7,117 nt of DNA, from contig JACCYR010000253.1 in the NCBI GenBank assembly GCA_013696385.1, positions 1-7,117 on the forward strand. Reading direction: 5' to 3'. The first letter of the stretch is position 1. Each line of letters starts with the position of its first letter. Positions 1 to 5,113 of this stretch are shown here, one piece after another. Under the pieces are notes generated by a model. The model was not told where the DNA came from and did no database searches. It was given only the letters and a program-made list of their open reading frames with translations. The DNA comes from Acidobacteriota bacterium (GTDB lineage: Bacteria > Acidobacteriota > Blastocatellia > Pyrinomonadales > Pyrinomonadaceae). A program made the translations under genes and the position numbers.

Positions 1-29
1 TTGTTTGCCGAAAAGTAAAAAGTCAAAAT

Positions 30-197
30 TTAATTTTTTATCAGATTTTCAGCTGATTGATTTTCGTGCAGAATTCTCAGCCAAAGTTGGTATTCAACCA
101 AACCGCTCCGCACGTCGGGATACTCAGCATGAATTTCTTTCAACTCTTCGTCGAATCTTCTTTCTAATTTTTACCTCAGTGTCATTTCATTTTTCAT
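30..197 (-). pseudogene. Small ORF broken by an in-frame stop, next to the IS element
   Basis: On the minus strand an ATG at 197-195 opens a frame reading MKNEMTLR, hits TAA at 173-171, then continues uninterrupted for 46 codons to TAA at 32-30. The distal part contains ERRFDEELKEIHAEYPDV and then GLVEYQLWLRILHENQ, which is charged, amphipathic and protein-like. One substitution in the stop would restore a protein of about 55 aa. The ATG sits about 18 bp from the end of the insertion sequence, so any earlier promoter has been cut off, which fits decay after insertion. The bases just before the ATG (AATAAATTTGCT) resemble the AT-rich leader of the methyltransferase gene start. I do not recognise the family. 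It could instead be chance coding-like sequence, or a read error could have created the stop. Positions 1-29 and 198-214 show nothing. Confidence 0.3.
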
Positions 198-215
198 AGC
201 AAATTTATTTTACTG

Positions 216-235
216 GGGTCATGACTAGCAGAAAA
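216..235 (+). repeat. Left terminal inverted repeat of the IS
   Basis: This copy reads GGGTCATGACTAGCAGAAAA and pairs with the right end with two mismatches. An additional G precedes it at 215. The transposase stop (TAG, complement of 225-227) is embedded here, so the end of the protein and the end of the element overlap, as is common in compact elements. Confidence 0.75.
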
Positions 236-902
236 TGATTTGCTTGGTAATTTTCAGCAAGATTTCATATAACTCATCATTGCGATAATTAAATCTAAAC
301 TCGCACTCTTTCAAGTGCAAGTAGAAAGTGTTCTTTGACAGCCCGCGAAACTTAGCGAGCCGCACTTTGGCATAGCCCCAGAAGCCTTCGATGCCGTTGA
401 TATGGACATCGCCTTTGCCATAACTTTCCTGGTGATAAATGCGAAAGTGTTTCTGGTAGCCAAGATGAACGATTGAATCGTAGGAACGGAAACCATCGGT
501 ATAAACAGTTGAATCAAGACTCACTTTGCCTTTGATAATTGCTTGCAAAGTCTGAGCTTGGACGTTTTTGACAATCTCGGTATAAACTTTTCCGTTGCGT
601 TTGTAAATACCGAAAACGATATGTTTGTTTTCCGCTCCGCGACCGCGTTTGCCTTTTTTATGGCGCGCGCCAAAGTAAGATTCATCGCACTCGACTTTGC
701 CGGAAAAAGGCGAAGCGAGTTCGCAGAAATTGGCAGTCAAAGAACGCACAAGGGTCAGATAGCGATTAACTGTATTACGATTCAGACGAACAATTTTGGC
801 AATCTGAGAAGCGGTCAAATCAAGGGCAAAAAGCCGCAGGATTTGCCGGAATTTAGCTCTCGAAATTCGAGCGCGTATATAAACTTTGCAATTATCTGTC
901 AT
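225..902 (-). CDS. IS1595-family (ISXO2-like DDE) transposase
   Basis: This gene encodes the enzyme that moves the surrounding insertion sequence by DDE-type cut or copy chemistry on the terminal repeats. The protein has 225 residues from the ATG at 902; a GTG one codon upstream (905) is an alternative start. Residues about 30-55 (LTASQIAKIVRLNRNTVNRYL) form a helix-turn-helix for DNA binding. The ISXO2-like catalytic domain follows, with the first acidic residue in VECDESYFG (about 71-79, directly after a short linker), the second in VYTDGFRSY (about 134-142), and the last motif HINGIEGFWGYAK (about 168-180), which carries Asn and Glu. The N-terminal zinc-ribbon of longer IS1595 relatives is absent, as in the IS1016 group, and the length is normal for that group. 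The reading frame is intact, so the protein looks functional. Confidence 0.88.
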   Translation of the reverse strand: MTDNCKVYIRARISRAKFRQILRLFALDLTASQIAKIVRLNRNTVNRYLTLVRSLTANFCELASPFSGKVECDESYFGARHKKGKRGRGAENKHIVFGIYKRNGKVYTEIVKNVQAQTLQAIIKGKVSLDSTVYTDGFRSYDSIVHLGYQKHFRIYHQESYGKGDVHINGIEGFWGYAKVRLAKFRGLSKNTFYLHLKECEFRFNYRNDELYEILLKITKQIIFC

Positions 903-916
903 CACTAGCTTTAAGT

Positions 917-922
917 ATTATA
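917..922 (-). promoter_or_regulatory. Putative -10 box of the transposase promoter
   Basis: The minus strand carries a perfect TATAAT, 14 bp before the transposase ATG at 902. No good -35 box lies 16-18 bp further upstream; the candidates fall in the inverted repeat and match poorly. If used, the transcript leader would be only a few bases long, and no Shine-Dalgarno sequence is visible before the ATG, so initiation would be weak or nearly leaderless. The region is AT-rich, so a chance match is possible. Confidence 0.35.
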
Positions 923-928
923 ATTTAC

Positions 929-948
929 TTTTTTGCTAGTCTTGACCC
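929..948 (-). repeat. Right terminal inverted repeat of the IS
   Basis: Read on the minus strand this is GGGTCAAGACTAGCAAAAAA, matching the left end at 18 of 20 positions. It lies upstream of the transposase gene and just before its putative -10 box. Confidence 0.75.
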
Positions 949-986
949 TTAAATAAATTTCAAATCTAATAATCTGGAATCCGTAA

Positions 987-1847
987 TTACTCGATGTCCG
1001 GCAGTAAAAATTCATCCGGCGGCTGCAAAGGCGTTCGCGCAAAATAATCGTAAATTAAACCGTCGCCCAAAATATGCAACTGCACGCCACACACGCTGAA
1101 GGATTGAAAATCATCAACTTCGGCAATCTCGTTGTAAGTAATTTGCGAACCGTCAACAATCGTTACCGAGCCGTCGCCGAAAACCTCCAGAATGCCTTCG
1201 TTATCAAGAATAATCGCCGTGTTTTCATCAATCCCGATGCCCAGATTATACGGATTATAAGAAACTGCCGTAATCAGACGGCTGATGCGACCACGCTCGG
1301 TAAAATGTTGGTCAATGATGATGTTTTTCAAAAAACCGAGACCGGGCGAAAGTTTAACGGAATTTTTGTGCGGATGCGGAGTTGCATCACCGCGCACAAT
1401 CATCGAAGTGGACATTCCCGCCGCGCCCGCACTCGTTCCCGCTAAAACAATACCGGTTTCGCTAGCGACTTGCCTCAGCCTCTGCGAGAATTTTGTGCCG
1501 CCGAGCAGAGAAACAAGCCGCATTTGGTCGCCGCCAGTGATAAAAACACCGTTCACGCCGTCAAGCAGTTCGTCCGCATCCGCCGCAAAAACGTCCTGCC
1601 GCGAAGTCGCCCGCAAAACTCGTGGATTTGCGATACCCAAACGCCGGAACGCCTGCACATAAATATCCGCCGCAAATTCGGGAAAATCCGACGCAACCGG
1701 CACGATTAAGATATTAGTTTCGTTGCCGTCTCTGCCCATTAATTCCAAAAACTTCCGCAAAATCCGCCGCTCGTTATATTTATCTTCCGCACCGCCGATG
1801 ACGAGCAAATGCCCGCCGATGACCTCGCGGTGTATTCGATTGTCCAT
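987..1847 (-). CDS. cphB: Cyanophycinase (peptidase family S51)
   Basis: The product resembles cyanophycinases, cytoplasmic serine exopeptidases that release beta-Asp-Arg dipeptides from cyanophycin (multi-L-arginyl-poly-L-aspartate). Family marks, in order from this start, are GGHLLVIGGAEDK near the N-terminus, GVFITGGDQMRLVSLL (about 100-115), the nucleophile elbow GTSAGAAGMS with Ser at about 139, and DQHFTERGR with the probable catalytic His at about 181, then GIGIDENTAI. From ATG 1847 it has 286 residues, near the usual family length. A TTG eight codons upstream (1871) keeps the frame open, but ATG is preferred because family similarity begins at GGHLLVIGG; neither start has a clear ribosome binding site. 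No cyanophycin synthetase is seen here. A related S51 enzyme with another isoaspartyl-type substrate is possible, though the motif set is close to true cyanophycinases. Confidence 0.88.
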   Translation of the reverse strand: MDNRIHREVIGGHLLVIGGAEDKYNERRILRKFLELMGRDGNETNILIVPVASDFPEFAADIYVQAFRRLGIANPRVLRATSRQDVFAADADELLDGVNGVFITGGDQMRLVSLLGGTKFSQRLRQVASETGIVLAGTSAGAAGMSTSMIVRGDATPHPHKNSVKLSPGLGFLKNIIIDQHFTERGRISRLITAVSYNPYNLGIGIDENTAIILDNEGILEVFGDGSVTIVDGSQITYNEIAEVDDFQSFSVCGVQLHILGDGLIYDYFARTPLQPPDEFLLPDIE

Positions 1848-1865
1848 TTTCAGTTTGTTTTCAGA

Positions 1866-1907
1866 TTTCAAATTCAGAATTTTGAATTTTTAATTTGGAA
1901 TTTAATT
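1866..1907. repeat. AT-rich degenerate AATTC/GAATT repeat tract
   Basis: This stretch is built from alternating AAATTC and GAATTT words, including an inverted pair at 1870-1875 and 1884-1889 separated by 8 bp. A related string (ATTTCAAATC ... TCTGGAAT, 957-980) lies on the other side of the cyanophycinase gene. It may be intergenic low-complexity sequence or a weak hairpin; I assign no function. Confidence 0.35.
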
Positions 1908-1908
1908 A

Positions 1909-1937
1909 AGGTATTTCAAACTGCGCCCGCACGTCAA
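1909..1937 (-). promoter_or_regulatory. Possible promoter of the cyanophycinase gene
   Basis: On the minus strand TTGACG (1937-1932) resembles a -35 box. Seventeen bases further lies ATACCT (1914-1909), a poor -10 box, followed by an AT-rich stretch leading to the gene. The 170-bp gap between the methyltransferase stop (2042) and the cyanophycinase start makes a separate promoter reasonable. Only the -35 element is convincing, so this is a weak call. I see nothing else in 1938-2041. Confidence 0.25.
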
Positions 1938-2041
1938 GATCACGCCTGAAATATATTTTTCAATAGCAGAGTTTTTGCGAAATGGCTATCTAAATTAGTG
2001 AGGTGAAAGCATTTCTTAAATTGCGAAACGCCGACCACTTA

Positions 2042-2764
2042 TTAATATCGAAAAACCAGAAAATAATCCATTCCGTCCGGCTTCACAAAATCGTATTGGT
2101 CAACCAGACTGAGTCCGGCGCGTCTAAATTCATCAATCACGGTTTCTTTTGCAATGCCGTGGTCGTCGCCGTTGCCGTTGCGGTCAATAACGCCGATAAA
2201 TGCGCCTTGTTTGAGAGATTTTCGCAAGTTTTGCAAAACTTTTACCGGCTGCGCGATTTCGTGATAAGTTTTTAAAATTAAAACCGCGTCAACCGCGTTC
2301 TCCGGCAGTTTTGGATTATCTTCTGTGCCAAGAACAGTTTCGATGTTTGATAAATTTTCTTTTTTGGCGCGGTTGTTGATGTAATTGATATATTCTTGAT
2401 TGATTTCCACTGCGAAAACTTTGCCTTTTTCGCCGACTCGTTTCGCGGCTCGCACGGTGAACCAGCCCGAACCCGCGCCGATGTCGGCAACCGTTTTGCC
2501 TTCCGAGATTTTCAAAATATCCATCACGCGGTCAATCTGTAAATTTTTGGCGCGGTTTGCGTCTTCAAAAATCGAAAGGTCGCCTTTGTAAGGCTCACTG
2601 GTCGAACGATTTATACTGTTGTCCGGTGTCGCTGTCGGCGAAACTGTCGGCGTGGTTTCGATTGGCGACAAACTCGCGGTTTGACAAGCGGAAAACGAAA
2701 GCGTCAAAAAAATTAAGAGAAACGCAAGTTTTAGCAAAACTGTGTCAAACACAAATTTTTTCAT
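2042..2764 (-). CDS. Class I SAM-dependent methyltransferase with lipoprotein signal peptide
   Basis: The 240-residue product begins MKKF, followed by a hydrophobic helix (about 8-24) and a lipobox-like SFSAC with Cys at position 27. This predicts export and lipid attachment, although Phe at -3 is not ideal. A Thr/Pro/Ser-rich linker (about 28-58) follows. A Rossmann methyltransferase domain comes next: motif I VADIGAGSGWFT (92-103), the acidic residue of strand 2 in VFAVEIN (Glu120), and DAVLILKTYHEI (159-170) in the motif IV region. The C-terminal strand ends MDYFLVFRY. It resembles predicted methyltransferases of the UbiE-like class that carry signal peptides; the substrate is unknown. Its ATG overlaps the stop of the upstream crotonase gene by 4 bp (ATGA), indicating translational coupling. 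What is odd is that SAM is normally cytoplasmic, so the exported location needs proof. Family confidence is high; localisation is inferred. Confidence 0.85.
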   Translation of the reverse strand: MKKFVFDTVLLKLAFLLIFLTLSFSACQTASLSPIETTPTVSPTATPDNSINRSTSEPYKGDLSIFEDANRAKNLQIDRVMDILKISEGKTVADIGAGSGWFTVRAAKRVGEKGKVFAVEINQEYINYINNRAKKENLSNIETVLGTEDNPKLPENAVDAVLILKTYHEIAQPVKVLQNLRKSLKQGAFIGVIDRNGNGDDHGIAKETVIDEFRRAGLSLVDQYDFVKPDGMDYFLVFRY

Positions 2765-3360
2765 AAATTTATTGATGAATGATTGGCGCGATAGTTTGCA
2801 AGCAAATCTTCGAGCGGATTGCCGGAAATTTCATCAATCAGACCAATTTCCAAGGCTTCTTTCGCATCAACTCTTTTCGCCGTCAAAAACATTTCCAACG
2901 CTTTCTTTTTTCCGATTAAACGCGGAAGTAACTGCGTTCCGCTCCAACCTGTAATTATTCCGAGCCGTGCGCCCGGATGTGCAAAAACCGCGTTTGGCGA
3001 AGCAACACGCCTTTTGCACGACAACGCTAAATCCAACGCGCCGCCGATACAAAAACCGTTGATTGCCGCAATTGTCAGTTTATCGGAATGATAAATTTTC
3101 TGCATCAAACGCTGTCCGCGCAAGCCGAATTCCCGCGCCGTTTTTTCATTTAATCCGGAAACTTCATTGAGATTTGCGCCCGAAGCAAATGTATCGCCTG
3201 AGCCTGTAAAAATAACCGTTTGAGAAGTCAAAGCAGTGAAAAGGCGGTCGAGTTCTTCAAGCGTTTTTACTGAAAGCGGATTTTTGATCTCAGGACGAAT
3301 AAAGCGAATGACAGCAACCTGTTCTTTAACCTCAAATTCTATCGGCTTTTTATGATTCAT
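2761..3360 (-). CDS. Short enoyl-CoA hydratase/isomerase (crotonase-fold) protein
   Basis: The 199-residue product has the crotonase core: a beta-strand start (VAVIRF), the CoA-binding and oxyanion-hole motif FASGANLNEV (58-67), the second oxyanion segment NGFCIGGALDLALSC (101-115), and the turn LGIITGWSGTQLLPRLIG (133-150). Crotonases usually have about 260 residues. This one stops soon after GLIDEISGNPLEDLL, so the C-terminal helical region that completes the active site and the trimer interface is missing. The Glu normally found in the QPE motif is Gly130 (in FAHPGARLG), while the second catalytic Glu position appears kept (Glu156 in KKALEMFLT). True hydration is therefore doubtful; isomerase, lyase or non-catalytic roles are possible. 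The ATG at 3360 has a weak GAGAG ribosome-site candidate 8 bp upstream. It follows the carboxyltransferase gene by 108 bp and overlaps the methyltransferase gene, so it is probably in the same operon. Confidence 0.82.
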   Translation of the reverse strand: MNHKKPIEFEVKEQVAVIRFIRPEIKNPLSVKTLEELDRLFTALTSQTVIFTGSGDTFASGANLNEVSGLNEKTAREFGLRGQRLMQKIYHSDKLTIAAINGFCIGGALDLALSCKRRVASPNAVFAHPGARLGIITGWSGTQLLPRLIGKKKALEMFLTAKRVDAKEALEIGLIDEISGNPLEDLLANYRANHSSINL

Positions 3361-3468
3361 TAAAAATACTCTCGGCTAACTTTTCGCCTTAGCGCAGATT
3401 TTTTAATCCGGTCAATCGGCGTAAATCGTTGTTCCCCATCTTTCAAAAACCTTTATGCGCTCTGTAGT

Positions 3469-5088
3469 TCAAATATTTTCCGGCAAAACAAACGCGCCAA
3501 GATGTGGTTTATCAGTATTTAAAGTTGTTTCCAAAGTGATTTGCAAAGCATCGCGCAAGTTTTCCGGCGTAATAATTGCGTCCACAAAACCGCGTGCCGC
3601 TGCGTATTTTGCGTCCAATTCGCGCTCATAAATTTCGCGCACATTTTCCATTTCCGCGAGCATCGCCATGTCAGGTTCTTTGCCTTCTTTTCTGAGTTTT
3701 TCGATTTGCGTTCCGAAAATAGCGGCAGCAGCAGAATCGCCTTCCATCACGCCCATTCTACCCGTCGGAAAACTGAAAATAAAATCGGGGTCGAAACCTT
3801 GTCCAGCCATCGCGTAATAACCCGCGCCGGAAGCGTGATTGATGGTCAAAACAATTTTCGGCACGATTGCGGTTGCCATCGCTTCGACAAATCTTGCGCC
3901 GGCTCTGATAATTCCCGAATGTTCGGCTTCCGCACCGACCATAAAGCCCGAAACGTCTTGAACAAACAAAATCGGCGTGCCATGACGGTTGCAGTTTTCG
4001 ATAAAATATGCCGTTTTTTCGGCTGATTCGGTATAAATAATTCCGCCGAATTTTGGCGGTTTTTCTTTTTGAGTAACCATTCCGCGATGATTGGCGATAA
4101 TCCCAACTTGGATTCCACAAATCCGCCCGCTGCCGCAAATCATTTCTTTGGCGTAATCGGCTTGAAACTCGTCGAGTTCGCCCGCGTCCAAAATGCAGTC
4201 CAAAACTTCGCGCATATCGTAACCGGCGCGGTGGTCTGCGGGCAGAATTTCGTAGAGTTTTTCGGGCGCGAGTTTCGGCGGTCTGGCTTTTATAATTGAA
4301 ACTTGTGTTTCGTGTTTGTTCAGCAATTCGGAAACTAATTTCCGAATTTTTTTCAGACATTCTTCTTCATTTTTTGTGTGATAATGGGCGACTCCGCTGA
4401 TTGCATTGTGCGTCATTGCGCCGCCTAAACTCTCGTTATCAATCGTTTGCCCGGTTGCGCCTTTGACCAGATTTGCGCCGCCCAAACCCATAAACGAAGT
4501 TCCTTCGACCATTAAAATCACGTCCGACAGCGCGGGCAGATACGCGCCGCCCGCAACGCACATTCCCATCACGGCGGCAATCTGCGGGACTTTCAAATAA
4601 CGGCGCATAATCGAATTGTAATAAAAAATCCGCGCCGCGCCGTATTGACCGGGAAAAACGCCGCCCTGATACGGCAAATTGACACCCGCCGAATCAACCA
4701 GATAAATTATCGGCACCCGATTTCGCATCGCAATTTCCTGTGCGCGAAGAATTTTCTTGATAGTTTCGGGATACCACGCGCCCGCTTTTATCGTCGCGTC
4801 GTTTGCCACAACTACGCATTCGCGTCCGTCAATTTTTCCGATTGCCGTAACGACAGCAGCGGCAGGAGCTTGCCCGTTGTATTCGTCATATGCAACAAGC
4901 AAACCGATTTCTTGGTTGTAAGCGTCTTTATCAAATAGCAATTTGATTCTTTCACGCGCCGTTAGTTTTCCCTGCTTGTGAATTTTCTCAATTTTTTCCG
5001 CGCCGCCGCCGAGTTTCAATTTGCGTTCGAGGCGCAGAAATTCATCGGAAAGTTGGCGCAGTCTGGTTTGATTTTCTGATGTTTTCAT
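3469..5088 (-). CDS. Acyl-CoA carboxylase, carboxyltransferase (beta) subunit
   Basis: Carboxyltransferase subunits of this family move CO2 from carboxybiotin to an acyl-CoA such as propionyl-, methylcrotonyl- or acetyl-CoA. The 539-residue length is typical. The N-terminal half shows KLGGGAEKIEKIHKQGKLTA (25-44), RERIKLLFD, VVVANDATIKAGAWYP (92-107), IYLVDSAGVNLP (128-139) and the oxyanion segment CVAGGAYLPALSD (177-189). The C-terminal half shows GYDMREVLDCILD (289-301), TESAEKTAYFIENC (353-366), VQDVSGFMVG (376-385), GAGYYAMAGQGFDP (421-434) and GRMGVMEGDSAAAA (443-456). By eye it is nearest the methylcrotonyl-CoA carboxylase beta type, but a longer segment (GMVTQKEKPPKFGG, 336-349) precedes the TESAEK motif, so the substrate is left open. 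The biotin carboxylase and carrier subunit must be encoded elsewhere. The gene starts 25 bp after the ATP-grasp stop, suggesting cotranscription. No strong ribosome site precedes the ATG. Confidence 0.9.
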   Translation of the reverse strand: MKTSENQTRLRQLSDEFLRLERKLKLGGGAEKIEKIHKQGKLTARERIKLLFDKDAYNQEIGLLVAYDEYNGQAPAAAVVTAIGKIDGRECVVVANDATIKAGAWYPETIKKILRAQEIAMRNRVPIIYLVDSAGVNLPYQGGVFPGQYGAARIFYYNSIMRRYLKVPQIAAVMGMCVAGGAYLPALSDVILMVEGTSFMGLGGANLVKGATGQTIDNESLGGAMTHNAISGVAHYHTKNEEECLKKIRKLVSELLNKHETQVSIIKARPPKLAPEKLYEILPADHRAGYDMREVLDCILDAGELDEFQADYAKEMICGSGRICGIQVGIIANHRGMVTQKEKPPKFGGIIYTESAEKTAYFIENCNRHGTPILFVQDVSGFMVGAEAEHSGIIRAGARFVEAMATAIVPKIVLTINHASGAGYYAMAGQGFDPDFIFSFPTGRMGVMEGDSAAAAIFGTQIEKLRKEGKEPDMAMLAEMENVREIYERELDAKYAAARGFVDAIITPENLRDALQITLETTLNTDKPHLGAFVLPENI

Positions 5089-5113
5089 TTACAAAATACT
5101 AGCGGCACATTTA

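Larger units (their letters stand above)
216..948 (-). mobile_element. IS1595-family (IS1016-like) insertion sequence
   Basis: A single transposase gene fills nearly the whole element, flanked by imperfect inverted ends: GGGTCATGACTAGC at the left (from 216) and GGGTCAAGACTAGC on the opposite strand at the right (from 948), matching at 18 of 20 positions. The length of about 733 bp fits the short IS1016 group of the IS1595 family. The transposase stop codon lies inside the left inverted repeat. IS1595-family elements usually make 8-bp target duplications; I find no clean 8-bp direct repeat at these borders. Instead AAATTTATTT at 201-210 is mirrored by its reverse complement at 951-960, just outside the ends. 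The element lies between the cyanophycinase gene and a broken small ORF. With an intact reading frame and both ends present, it may still be mobile. Confidence 0.8.

Noticed and set aside
5..199. Plus-strand 64-codon frame starting with TTG at the left end
   Set aside because: The start is weak and the translation is not family-like; the opposite strand at the same place gives a more protein-like sequence with an ATG.
543..908. Plus-strand frame of 121 codons opposite the transposase gene
   Set aside because: It is the antisense shadow of a clearly recognised transposase and shows no family motif.
1074..1662. Two overlapping plus-strand frames of 123 and 125 codons inside the cyanophycinase gene
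   Set aside because: Both are antisense to conserved catalytic motifs of the cyanophycinase and rich in Arg/Ser/Pro in the way shadow frames are.
3375..3393. GCTAA / TTAGC inverted repeat between the carboxyltransferase and crotonase genes, as a terminator or attenuator
   Set aside because: The stem has only 5 bp, with a 9-bp loop and no U-tract, too weak to support a terminator.
3541..4360. Long alternative frames (161 codons plus strand, 200 codons minus strand) within the carboxyltransferase gene
   Set aside because: The main frame carries all the carboxyltransferase motifs; these frames have biased compositions (Cys/His/Phe or Arg-rich) and no recognisable domain.
2761..5088. A leucine-degradation (liu) operon with methylcrotonyl-CoA carboxylase and methylglutaconyl-CoA hydratase
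   Set aside because: No isovaleryl-CoA dehydrogenase, biotin carboxylase or HMG-CoA lyase is present, and the crotonase lacks a catalytic Glu and its C-terminal region, so the specific assignment is not supported.
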